NCBI GenBank assembly: GCA_004375965.1
Contig: SOIS01000231.1
Span: 1 to 41,962, forward strand
Source: Candidatus Cloacimonadota bacterium
GTDB taxonomy: Bacteria; Hydrothermota; E44-bin80
Reading direction: 5' to 3'
DNA: 41,962 nucleotides
Each line of letters opens with the position of its first letter. Positions within the stretch are counted from its first letter, which is position 1. The notes beneath the pieces were generated by a model, which searched no databases, was not told the origin of the DNA, and was given only the letters and a program-made list of their open reading frames with translations. Below, one piece after another: positions 9,719 to 19,279 of the stretch. Position numbers and translations under genes: made by a program.

Positions 9719-11935
9719 ATGGAAAGAAGGGAAAAATTGAGCGATAAATTATTAATAGTCGAATCACCAACAAAAGCAAGAACATTGGAAAGGTATCTCC
9801 GTGGAAAGGGTTACGATATTCTCTCCTCAAACGGTCATATCATGGACCTACCCAAAAATAAACTTGGTGTTGATATAGAAAATGGCTTTAAGCCAACGTA
9901 TGATGTAATTAAGGGCAAGTTAAAAATTGTCAAAATAATAAAAAAGGCAGCAAAGAATGCTTCGAGTATCTTTTTAGCAACAGATCCTGATAGAGAAGGA
10001 GAGGCAATTGCGTATCACATTGCACAGAAGATAGATGAAAGAAAAGTACCTTTCAGGGTCCTTTTCTATGAAATTACAAAAGAGAACATAGAAAAGGCAC
10101 TGGAGGACCCTGGCTATATTAATCTAAATCTTGTAAAATCACAGCAAGCAAGAAGAATACTCGACCGTCTTGTTGGGTACAAAATTAGTCCATATCTCTG
10201 GAAGACAGTAAGGAGAGGGTTAAGTGCTGGAAGGGTTCAATCTGTGGCATTACGTTTGGTTTGTGAGAGAGAAAATGCAATAAAGGATTTTGTAAAAGAG
10301 GAGTACTGGACGATCGAACCAACCTTCAAGAATAAGGATAATGAAAATTTCAAAGCTTCTCTTGTCAAGATTGATGAAAAAAAACCAAAAATAGAGACGG
10401 AGAAAGATGCAGATGCACTTGTCTCTGAGATAAAAAAAGAAGAATATATTATATCGAAATATGAAAAAAAGAATGTAGAAAAATCACCGCCACCACCATT
10501 CATCACGAGTAATCTTCAACTTGAAGCATCTACAAAGTTCAACTTCTCTGCTAAACAAACAATGGCTATCGCACAGCAATTATATGAAGGTATCGAACTT
10601 GGTGAAGAAGGACCTGTTGGTTTAATTACATATATGAGAACAGATTCCTTCAGAGTCTCTGAAAAGGCACAGGAAGAAGCAATAAAATTTATCAAGAGTG
10701 AGTTTGGAGATAAATTCGTTCCAAAAACGAAAAGAATATATAAATCAAGAAAGGGTTCACAGGGTGCACATGAGGCTATAAGACCTACTTCTGTTTTAAG
10801 AAGACCAGAAAGTGCTGAACCTTATCTGGATAAAAATCAATTAAGAATCTATACCATTATCTGGAAGAGGTTTGTTGCATCACAGATGGCAAATGCTATT
10901 TATGAATCGGTAACTGCGGAGATAGAAGGCGGGAAGTTTCTTTTCAGGGCAACCGCAAGGAAGTTACTCTTCGAAGGCTACATCAAGTTACTGAAGCAAG
11001 AGAGTAAAGAAGAAGAATTAAGTATTCCACCCCTTGCTCCAGGAGAGAAAGTAGAACTTGTTTCCATTGAAAAGAGTCAACATTTTACAGAACCACCAAA
11101 GAGATATACAGAGGGTACCCTTGTAAAGGAACTTGAAGCAAAGGGTATTGGAAGACCAAGCACATATGCACCAATAATCAGCACCATCCAGGCAAGGGGA
11201 TATGTGAAAAAGATGAACAGGATATTCGTTCCTACAGAGCTCGGAATGATTGTGATTAAAATTCTTATTGATTACTTTGAAGCGATTTTTAATTATGATT
11301 TTACAAAGGACATGGAAGAGGAACTCGATGAGATTGAGGAGGGAAAGAAAGAGATACTGTCAGTCCTAAACGACTTCTATAATTCTTTTACAGGTATGCT
11401 AAGTAAGGTCAAGAAAGAGGTTGTTAAGATAAAAGAGGATCTTGAAGAGAAAACCGATACAATCTGTGAGGCTTGTGGAAAACCGATGGTAATTAGGTGG
11501 GGAAAATACGGGAGATTCCTTGCCTGTTCAGGTTATCCTGAATGCAAGAATACTAAACAACTTGACGTAGAAAAGGCCGAAGGTAAATGTCCCAAATGTG
11601 GAGCTCCTCTTGCTATAAGGAGAGGAAAATTTGGAAGGTTTATCTCATGTGAGAATTATCCAAAATGTGATTACTCCTCTTCAGTGAAAACAGGTGTTCA
11701 ATGCCCAAATAAGGATTGTAATGGCGAGATAGTTGAGAAGAAGACAAAGAAGGGAAAGGTCTTCTATGGCTGTAACAGGTATCCAAAATGTAAATTTGCT
11801 CTTTGGGATAAGCCAGTTCCTAAACAGTGTCCCCATTGTAAATACCCTCTCCTCGTTGAAAAATATGGAAGGGAGGGAGTCTACCTCTTCTGCTCAAAAT
11901 GCAAAGCAAAGATAACCCCGGATGAATCCGGATAA
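9719..11935 (+). CDS. topA: DNA topoisomerase I, type IA, with C-terminal zinc ribbons (start may be TTG 9737 behind AGAAGGG)
   Basis: LIVESPTKARTLERYL, DPDREGEAIAYH, GLITYMRTDS catalytic region, four Cys-rich C-terminal ribbons. Confidence 0.96.
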   Translation: MERREKLSDKLLIVESPTKARTLERYLRGKGYDILSSNGHIMDLPKNKLGVDIENGFKPTYDVIKGKLKIVKIIKKAAKNASSIFLATDPDREGEAIAYHIAQKIDERKVPFRVLFYEITKENIEKALEDPGYINLNLVKSQQARRILDRLVGYKISPYLWKTVRRGLSAGRVQSVALRLVCERENAIKDFVKEEYWTIEPTFKNKDNENFKASLVKIDEKKPKIETEKDADALVSEIKKEEYIISKYEKKNVEKSPPPPFITSNLQLEASTKFNFSAKQTMAIAQQLYEGIELGEEGPVGLITYMRTDSFRVSEKAQEEAIKFIKSEFGDKFVPKTKRIYKSRKGSQGAHEAIRPTSVLRRPESAEPYLDKNQLRIYTIIWKRFVASQMANAIYESVTAEIEGGKFLFRATARKLLFEGYIKLLKQESKEEELSIPPLAPGEKVELVSIEKSQHFTEPPKRYTEGTLVKELEAKGIGRPSTYAPIISTIQARGYVKKMNRIFVPTELGMIVIKILIDYFEAIFNYDFTKDMEEELDEIEEGKKEILSVLNDFYNSFTGMLSKVKKEVVKIKEDLEEKTDTICEACGKPMVIRWGKYGRFLACSGYPECKNTKQLDVEKAEGKCPKCGAPLAIRRGKFGRFISCENYPKCDYSSSVKTGVQCPNKDCNGEIVEKKTKKGKVFYGCNRYPKCKFALWDKPVPKQCPHCKYPLLVEKYGREGVYLFCSKCKAKITPDESG

Positions 11936-11949
11936 CTGAGAATTAGATT

Positions 11950-11980
11950 GTAGGGGCAACCCTTGCGGTTGCCTTTTTTT
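11950..11980 (+). terminator. Rho-independent terminator of topA; GTAGGGGC-headed hairpin
   Basis: GGCAACC-CTTGC-GGTTGCC then TTTTTTT, 15 nt after the topA stop. Confidence 0.88.
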
Positions 11981-12127
11981 CTGAAGTGAATCAACTTATG
12001 TGAGAAAATGCGTTGATGGGCAATAAGCAACTATGTATGAGAAGATTAAACCCGTTATATAAGTTATCAATCTAATGGTATAAAGGTGAGGGTGCACTTC
12101 TTCTCAAATAAAAAAATGGGCGCTGTT

Positions 12128-12721
12128 CTACTTTTTCCCTTTTTTTAACCTTAATAAACCTGCTTCGATTCTAATAAATGTTAAGCTTTTTCTTTCATAT
12201 TTGTTTAAGTTTATCCTATATTTTCTAGCAATTCTCTTTATAATCAGCAATGGTTCTGGATTACTCTTTCTCCAAAAAGGTCTTAATTCCCTCAAAAATA
12301 TATTCGTTGTTATAGGACCAATGCCATAAAATTGTATTAATTTGTTTTCTAAATCTTTACCGTCTTTGGCTTCTTTATGTAATTTTTTTAGACTTCCTTC
12401 ATACTCCTTTATCAGAGTATCACAATTTCTCAAAATCTGGGTGGATGTTTTCTCATCATACCGGACATAGCCACCCTCTCTCATAATTGGGTTTACTAAG
12501 AAATCCCAACCTGATTTTACTATCCTTCTTGGCGCTAAGAGATTATATCTTTCAAAGGTTTTGTATGTATTCCTTGCAATAGTTTGGGTTATTCTAGCTC
12601 CAAAAAGAATGCTGGCTAAAAACCACTTAAATAGTTCTTCATCACTGTTTTTCCTCAAGTTGATACCCAATTCTTCAGAATATAGTTTACTTCTTTTCAG
12701 TTTGTTTATATCCAGTTGCAT
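12128..12721 (-). CDS. HhH-GPD/endonuclease III-fold-like protein, catalytic residues apparently absent
   Basis: 197 aa; LFKWFLASILFGARIT resembles the Nth N-terminus; FYGIGPITTNIFLREL is HhH-like. Confidence 0.6.
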   Translation of the reverse strand: MQLDINKLKRSKLYSEELGINLRKNSDEELFKWFLASILFGARITQTIARNTYKTFERYNLLAPRRIVKSGWDFLVNPIMREGGYVRYDEKTSTQILRNCDTLIKEYEGSLKKLHKEAKDGKDLENKLIQFYGIGPITTNIFLRELRPFWRKSNPEPLLIIKRIARKYRINLNKYERKSLTFIRIEAGLLRLKKGKK

Positions 12722-12860
12722 TGGTATAATTCTTTCCCAAAATTGTTTTTAAAAAATTTGACGCTCTCCCCCTTTTTGTAAAAACCTTTAACATCGTTTA
12801 TAGTATAAAACAAAGATAATCAAAAATCAAGCTCTTTTCATGAGAATATACAATTTTGAA

Positions 12861-12889
12861 TTGACAATTGCAGCGAATGTTGTTATAAG
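12861..12889 (+). promoter_or_regulatory. Predicted promoter TTGACA-N17-TATAAG
   Basis: TTGACA 12861-12866, TATAAG 12884-12889, upstream of the DUF1015 gene. Confidence 0.6.
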
Positions 12890-12964
12890 ATACACTATGA
12901 GATTGCTTATCATAAGTATAGCAAGAAGAGGAACTCGTCCTGAAAAATTAACAAGGAGTTAAAA

Positions 12965-14212
12965 ATGGCAATTGTGAGATCATTTAAGGGGTTAAGGCCA
13001 AAACCTGAATTTGCAGAAAATGTTGCTTCCCCTCCTTATGATGTCTTAAGTTCGGATGAAGCACGGGAAAGGGTAAAAGGTAATCCCATTAGTTTTATTC
13101 ATGTTGTAAAACCGGAGGTTGATGTAGACCCATCTATTGACCTGTATGACGAAAAGGTTTACAATAAAGGAAAGGAGAACCTGAAAAGATTGATAGATGA
13201 AGGATTTCTGATTCAGGACAAAGATGATTGCTTTTACATTTACAGACAAAAGATGGACGATCATATACAAACAGGACTGGTCGCAGTAGCATCTGTTGAT
13301 GAGTATGAAAGGGGTAAAATTAAAAAACATGAGAATACAAGATTGGAAAAAGAGAAAGATAGAGCAAAGCATATAAATGTTCTAAATGCACAAGCAGGTC
13401 CTGTTTTTCTTACATACAGGGCTACTGAAGATATTGATAATCTGATTAAAAAAGTGATGGATGATGAACCTGTATATGATTTCACCGCTGAAGACGGAAT
13501 CAGACACACATTCTTTGTTGTAAACAAAAAGCATTTAATTGAAGAAATAAAGAATGCATTTGAGAAACTTGATTGTTTATATGTTGCCGATGGACATCAT
13601 CGTTCTGCTGCAGCAGCAAGGGTACGAAATGAAAGAAAGATAAAAGATGCAGCTTATACGGGAAACAAGGAGTATAATTATTTCCTGACTGTCATCTTTC
13701 CCCACAACCAGATGTATATTATGGACTATAACAGAGTAGTATCAGGGTTAAATGAACTTTCTAAGGAAGAATTTTTCGAAAAGATAAAAGAAAAATTCAA
13801 TGTAATGGAATCAGGAAAAAAGGGAAACCCATATAAGCCAGAAGAAAAACACAATTTTGGAATGTATCTACAAGGGAAATGGTTTCATCTAACTTCTAAG
13901 AGTGGAACATTTGATGAAAAAGACCCCGTTCTTAGCCTGGATGTGAGTATTCTTCAAGAAAACCTGCTCAACCCTGTGCTTGGCATAGAAGACCCAAGAA
14001 AGGATAAAAGAATATCATTTGTAGGTGGAAAAAGAGGCCTTGGTGAGCTTGAAAAGCTTGTTGATTCTGATGCTTTTACTGTTGCATTCTCAATGTTTCC
14101 CACTTCTATAGAAGAGTTAATGGCAATTGCTGATGCTGGAAAAGTGATGCCTCCGAAGTCCACCTGGTTCGAACCAAAACTTCGCAGTGGTCTCATCACC
14201 CACTTGCTGTAA
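12965..14212 (+). CDS. DUF1015 family protein
   Basis: RSFKGLRPKPEFAENVASPPYDVLSSDEAR N-terminus and YVADGHHRSAAAARV motif. Confidence 0.9.
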   Translation: MAIVRSFKGLRPKPEFAENVASPPYDVLSSDEARERVKGNPISFIHVVKPEVDVDPSIDLYDEKVYNKGKENLKRLIDEGFLIQDKDDCFYIYRQKMDDHIQTGLVAVASVDEYERGKIKKHENTRLEKEKDRAKHINVLNAQAGPVFLTYRATEDIDNLIKKVMDDEPVYDFTAEDGIRHTFFVVNKKHLIEEIKNAFEKLDCLYVADGHHRSAAAARVRNERKIKDAAYTGNKEYNYFLTVIFPHNQMYIMDYNRVVSGLNELSKEEFFEKIKEKFNVMESGKKGNPYKPEEKHNFGMYLQGKWFHLTSKSGTFDEKDPVLSLDVSILQENLLNPVLGIEDPRKDKRISFVGGKRGLGELEKLVDSDAFTVAFSMFPTSIEELMAIADAGKVMPPKSTWFEPKLRSGLITHLL

Positions 14213-14363
14213 CATCGGCCTAACTCAGGTAGTGATAAGATATTAAGTTACTGAGTTATTGAGTTATTATTACTTTCTCTCGCTATATCTTACGAAGCAA
14301 TCTTACCTAATTCTTTTGGTAACCGTACTTTTCACAATCATTCTGTCCTCTGCATTCTATTAA

Positions 14364-14777
14364 CTACTTCACCAGCAGGATGGAACATGGTGCGCAATGT
14401 ACTACACAATCACTGATACTACCAAGCGCCCGTTCATGTTTTTTGTGTAAACCTCTCGTTCCTATTATAACCAAATCGTATTTTTTTGCAAGTGCACAGA
14501 TACCTAAAGTGGGTTTCTTTCCTCTTATAAGTTTTGTCTTTACAGGGTAATCCGCCTTTTTGAAGATTTTCGCCGTATCTTTAAGGATTCTTCTTCCATC
14601 CTCAATAAAACTCTCTAAAAGCTCACTTGATAGGTCTCCTATGTATAGATTTGGAACATATGCAACATAAACAAGCGTTACTTCTGAATTGCAAAGTTTC
14701 GCAAGTTCCAACGCCTTTTTAGCACCACGAATTGCATTTGATGAACCGTCTGTTGCAACAAGAATCTTAGAAAACAT
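14364..14777 (-). CDS. Universal stress protein, UspA family (ATP-binding type)
   Basis: MFSKILVATDGSSNAIRGAKKALELA; G-2X-G-9X-G-S motif GTRGLHKKHERALGS. Confidence 0.93.
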   Translation of the reverse strand: MFSKILVATDGSSNAIRGAKKALELAKLCNSEVTLVYVAYVPNLYIGDLSSELLESFIEDGRRILKDTAKIFKKADYPVKTKLIRGKKPTLGICALAKKYDLVIIGTRGLHKKHERALGSISDCVVHCAPCSILLVK

Positions 14778-14873
14778 ATAACCTCCTTATAAGAATTATT
14801 TTTTTAACAGTGATTTTAAGAGATTTAATGAAGTATCTGTTTTCATATGTATTATTATCTCTTATATTCTCTT

Positions 14874-15779
14874 CTAATCCCTGTTGAATTTTCTAAGGGA
14901 TTTTCCATAAACATACCAGTCGGATCTTTCTACATCACACTTTTTGATGGCAGCTTGTGTTGCAATCGCACTAAAAAGTTGCGCGATTCCCCTCCCATCC
15001 GCTTTTCTCACACAGAAAATAATCCTTCCTTTTGACTTCTCAGGATACTCTTTATAGAGTTGAACGAGGAAATCCTCATATTCTGAAAGATTGTACTTTC
15101 CAAAAACATTGAAAACAATATTCTCACCCCATCGTTGAAGTGAAATAAGGTTTTTGTTGTATTGATAAAAGTTTTTACCAGAGAGAAGTTCGTTTAAGAC
15201 AGTATCGGTAATTCTTATCCAGGTAAAACCGGGGTCAATGACAAAAAGTAATCTTCTTATTTCCCTTTTTCTAAAGTATCTCTCTATTTCATCCTTTTTC
15301 TTGACTTCTATTAATTCAAATGTTCTTTTTTGTTTAAGTCTCTTCAACACAACAGGTCTAAATTCGTATATATTATATGCTTCGTACCTTTCAAATTTCA
15401 AACTTTTACATATGTTATGGACGGATCTATTTTTGAAAGAGGTGTTGAGTCCAATCCATGATAACCCTTTTTCCTCTGCAAAATCAATCATTTCCTTTGT
15501 AAAGATTTTTGCAATGCCTCTTTTCTGATACTCTTTTTTTACCCTCATCCCCATTAACCATCCGTCCTCTTCCGTTGATAAGTGAAAGAAACAAATTGCT
15601 TTTATAACCTTCCCCTCTTCAAAAACAAATGGGATTGTTCTTTCAGGATGGTCTTTATGATAATCCAGAAGATAAGGGATATACCCTGACTCATATAATC
15701 CCTTTGTGAAGGAAAGAATTTCTTCTAAGTTTTCCTCTTTATATACCCTTATTCTTTTATCCACATCTTCTCTTAACAT
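14874..15779 (-). CDS. GNAT-family acetyltransferase with additional C-terminal domain
   Basis: MGMRVKKEYQKRGIAKIFTKEMIDFAEEKGLSWIGLNT acetyl-CoA binding segment; 301 aa, twice a single GNAT domain. Confidence 0.75.
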   Translation of the reverse strand: MLREDVDKRIRVYKEENLEEILSFTKGLYESGYIPYLLDYHKDHPERTIPFVFEEGKVIKAICFFHLSTEEDGWLMGMRVKKEYQKRGIAKIFTKEMIDFAEEKGLSWIGLNTSFKNRSVHNICKSLKFERYEAYNIYEFRPVVLKRLKQKRTFELIEVKKKDEIERYFRKREIRRLLFVIDPGFTWIRITDTVLNELLSGKNFYQYNKNLISLQRWGENIVFNVFGKYNLSEYEDFLVQLYKEYPEKSKGRIIFCVRKADGRGIAQLFSAIATQAAIKKCDVERSDWYVYGKSLRKFNRD

Positions 15780-15901
15780 CTTTTTCTATAGTCGTCAATA
15801 AATTTTTTTCTTGCTAAATTCTTCTTTGTGCTTTATTATACTCAATTAATCATGGACAACCTACTCAAACAATTACCTAATTACTAATGCGTGGAGTGAT
15901 T

Positions 15902-18900
15902 ATGAAAGAAAAACTGAATAAAAAGGATTTTTTATTTATAGTTGTCTGTATTGTAATCTCTGTTATTACCTGTTTTGTTTCGCTTAAACTGTATAATCGT
16001 GCATTTCCAGAGGCATCTCTTGACTTCAGAGTAACAAAGGGAGAGGCAAAAATCATTGCAGAGGATTTTCTAAAAACAATGAATCTTGATGTCTCTGATT
16101 ATAGATATGCTTCAAGATTTCGTTACGATAATAATGCGAAGATTTTTCTTGAGAAGGAACTCGGGCTCGAAGAGACGAACAAACTTTTGAAAGAGAAAAT
16201 AAAGATATGGAAGTGGAGCAGTAGATGGTACAAACCTCTCCAAAAAGAGGAATTTACAGTTGACATAAGCCCAGAAGGAGAATTGATAGGATTTATGCAT
16301 CTTCTCCCAGAAGAGGAAGAAGGTGCATCTCTAACAGAAGATGAGGCTAAGAATATCGCTGTCAATTTCATTGAACATAGGTTGGGAAAATCAATCTCAG
16401 AACTTGAATTCGTAGAATCAAACAGCATCGAAAGACCAAAAAGGGTTGATTGGACATTTACCTGGAAGCAGAAAGACCTTGACATTAAGAATGCATCAAA
16501 TAGATACAGAATCTCCATTGGTGGAGACTTTGTAAAAGGTTATTCACAATATTTGAAAATTCCTGAAAAATGGAGGAGGGATTATTCAAGACTCAGATCT
16601 CTCAATGATGCAGCTGGTTCTGTGGATTCCTTCTTTTTGATCCTTCTTGCGCTTGCTATTCTTGTGATATTCATCCAAAAAATAAGGTTAAGAATCCTTG
16701 AGATTAGATTTTCTCTTCTTTTTGGTTCAGTTGCTTTTCTTCTTTCGTTGCTTGCATCATTAAATAGCCTTTCCGTCTACTTCTTTAACTATAATACAAC
16801 AGAATCGCTTGGCGGATTTATTCTCGAGCAAATCTTTTCAACAATAATGGTTTCGCTTTTTGCTGGCATCGTTATCTTTTTAATTACTGCTGTTGCAGAA
16901 TCACTTTACAGGGAACATTACAGAAAAAAGATCAGTGTCAAAAACATCTTTTCTTTAAAAGCACTATCAACCAAAAAATTCTTTATCTCCAATATTCTTG
17001 GTTTAACATTGGCATTTTTCTTTGTTTTTTACCAGATTATCTTCTATATAATAGCAAACAAGCTTGGAGCCTGGGCACCGACAGAAGTTCCATACAGCGA
17101 GATGTTAAATACAAAATTCCCCTGGATATTTGTTCTCCTTGTTGGTTTCTTCCCTGCAGTAAGCGAAGAGTTTATATTTAGGATGTTTGCGATCCCATTT
17201 TTGAAAAAAATCTTTAGATTTACATGGATTGCCCTCATTATTTCTGGCTTTATCTGGGGGTTCGGTCATGCAAGCTATCCAAACCAACCATTTTACATCA
17301 GGGGTATTGAGGTTGGTCTGGCGGGTATCCTTGTAGGCTATTTAATGATACGTTTCAATATCTTCGCAGTATTTATCTGGCATTACACAATAGATGCATT
17401 CTATACTGCTTTCTTGCTCTTCAGGTCGCACAATTCGTATTTTATTATTTCCGGTGCTATTACAGCATTTATAATGTTTATTCCTCTTATTCTTTCAATT
17501 GTTAGATACATAAAATCAAGGGGGTTCGAGCCTGATAAGAATCTGCTCAATGATCAGTACAAGACTCCAGCTGCAGTTGAGGAGCGAATGTTGGAAAGGC
17601 TCGAACCTGAAGCAATACCATACCAACCCCTACCGACAAAAAGAATATTTATTTCTCTTATAATAGTTATTGTGCTTTCAAGCCTTTTCTATGTCAAGAT
17701 AGAGAGGGTTGGAAATTCGTTTCGGTTCAAAACTGGTAAACGGGAAGCACTTGAAACATCTACCAAATTTTTAACAGAAAGAAATGTCGATACAGAATCC
17801 TTTATGAAATCCGTCTATCCTAAAAGGAATTTCAATGCAATTACTGTTAAGTATATTATGGAAAAAGAAGGAGTGAAAGGTGTAAACAGGATGTTCATGG
17901 AGAAATTTATTGGACCTTTATGGAAGTGTAGATATTTTAAGCCACTGGTTAAGGATGAATTCAATCTTTCTCTTGACCCATTAACAGGAGAGGTATCTCA
18001 ATTCATACATAAGATTGAAGAGGAGAAGGAGGGCGAATTTTTAGACGAGAATGTAGCAAAGGAAACTGTATTACATTTTCTTAACGAAAGAGGAATAGAC
18101 CCATCCCTCTATACAATAAAGGAATCGAGTTCTGAGGATAAGAAAAATAGAAGGGATTACTTCTTCGCCTTTGAAAAAAATGAGGGAAATATTGATGAAG
18201 CAAAACAGAGACTCGAGGTAGGTTTATCGGGCACAGAAGTAACTACTTTTTCAAAATATATAAAGATTCCGGAGAAATATAAACGTGAATTGGCGGAGAG
18301 GACCGCATTCTCTGTCATTCTTCTTGTCTTAAGAACTATCACATTAATTTTTTTTACAGCATTTGCAGTCTATTTCTTTATCACACAATTTAATGCACTA
18401 AAGGTGATACGAAAGAGATTAATCATTGCCTCCATTATCATTACCATTCTCTCACTTATAGATAGGTTGAATAGAATCCCCCAACTTCTTAGTACCTATG
18501 ATACTTCCATACCTTTCAAGGTCTATCTTGTAAGTATAGGCTTAGGAACCATAATATTACCCATTGGTATATTCATCATCACCTATTTCTCCCTTCAGGT
18601 TATATTTACAATTAAGAAGGAAACCCTCTCGCTATTTTCAGGATTCAATATAAAAAAGATGTTACGGGATGCTCTCTACATTACATTTTTCTCTATTTTC
18701 GTATTCTTTATCCTCAAGCAGGCACGGGACATTATGTTTTTCCGATTCCCTTCATTTGCAGTATTGGGTTCATTCGGCATACCGTATGCATTGAATGCCT
18801 ATTTACCCTTCTATTCAAATCTTTTTATGAACATCCTGAAAACTATTATTGTTGTTGCTGGCATTGCGGTTTTTATTGAGGTTTTAACAAAACATATTAA

Positions 18901-19243
18901 GAAACAGTACCAGAAACTCATAATAATAATACTTGTACTTATCTCTTTTATACCTGAATCACTGAAGGGAAGCGGTGAGTTCTTCTTTAATCTCTCCTTA
19001 ATTATTTTCTTTACAGCAGCCATTTTCCTTTTGTTGAAATATCTCTTCAGAGATAATCTGCTCGCCTATCCTCTCTGTATCTTCACAACCCTCACCTTTA
19101 TTGGTATTCTCAGATATATCACTCAACCCGCTTTCAGTATACGAATTAACGGGTATATCCTTATTCCCTTCCTCATCCTCCCCTACATCCTGCTCATCAT
19201 AAGAGCTTTCACGGTTAAAAACCGTACCTACATACAAATGTAA
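15902..19243 (+). CDS. CPBP-family intramembrane metalloprotease with duplicated ectodomain/TM module (~1113 aa)
   Basis: SEEFIFRMF (EExxxR), WGFGH, HYTID motifs; two homologous ectodomains. ORF opens at 15887; ATG 15902 chosen. Confidence 0.85.
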   Translation: MKEKLNKKDFLFIVVCIVISVITCFVSLKLYNRAFPEASLDFRVTKGEAKIIAEDFLKTMNLDVSDYRYASRFRYDNNAKIFLEKELGLEETNKLLKEKIKIWKWSSRWYKPLQKEEFTVDISPEGELIGFMHLLPEEEEGASLTEDEAKNIAVNFIEHRLGKSISELEFVESNSIERPKRVDWTFTWKQKDLDIKNASNRYRISIGGDFVKGYSQYLKIPEKWRRDYSRLRSLNDAAGSVDSFFLILLALAILVIFIQKIRLRILEIRFSLLFGSVAFLLSLLASLNSLSVYFFNYNTTESLGGFILEQIFSTIMVSLFAGIVIFLITAVAESLYREHYRKKISVKNIFSLKALSTKKFFISNILGLTLAFFFVFYQIIFYIIANKLGAWAPTEVPYSEMLNTKFPWIFVLLVGFFPAVSEEFIFRMFAIPFLKKIFRFTWIALIISGFIWGFGHASYPNQPFYIRGIEVGLAGILVGYLMIRFNIFAVFIWHYTIDAFYTAFLLFRSHNSYFIISGAITAFIMFIPLILSIVRYIKSRGFEPDKNLLNDQYKTPAAVEERMLERLEPEAIPYQPLPTKRIFISLIIVIVLSSLFYVKIERVGNSFRFKTGKREALETSTKFLTERNVDTESFMKSVYPKRNFNAITVKYIMEKEGVKGVNRMFMEKFIGPLWKCRYFKPLVKDEFNLSLDPLTGEVSQFIHKIEEEKEGEFLDENVAKETVLHFLNERGIDPSLYTIKESSSEDKKNRRDYFFAFEKNEGNIDEAKQRLEVGLSGTEVTTFSKYIKIPEKYKRELAERTAFSVILLVLRTITLIFFTAFAVYFFITQFNALKVIRKRLIIASIIITILSLIDRLNRIPQLLSTYDTSIPFKVYLVSIGLGTIILPIGIFIITYFSLQVIFTIKKETLSLFSGFNIKKMLRDALYITFFSIFVFFILKQARDIMFFRFPSFAVLGSFGIPYALNAYLPFYSNLFMNILKTIIVVAGIAVFIEVLTKHIKKQYQKLIIIILVLISFIPESLKGSGEFFFNLSLIIFFTAAIFLLLKYLFRDNLLAYPLCIFTTLTFIGILRYITQPAFSIRINGYILIPFLILPYILLIIRAFTVKNRTYIQM

Positions 19244-19279
19244 GTACGAATTCAATTCGTGCAATAAACTACCTACTGC

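Noticed and set aside
12861-12964. Possible riboswitch or ncRNA leader upstream of DUF1015
   Set aside because: Only a promoter is visible; no conserved riboswitch core or strong hairpin was recognised by eye.
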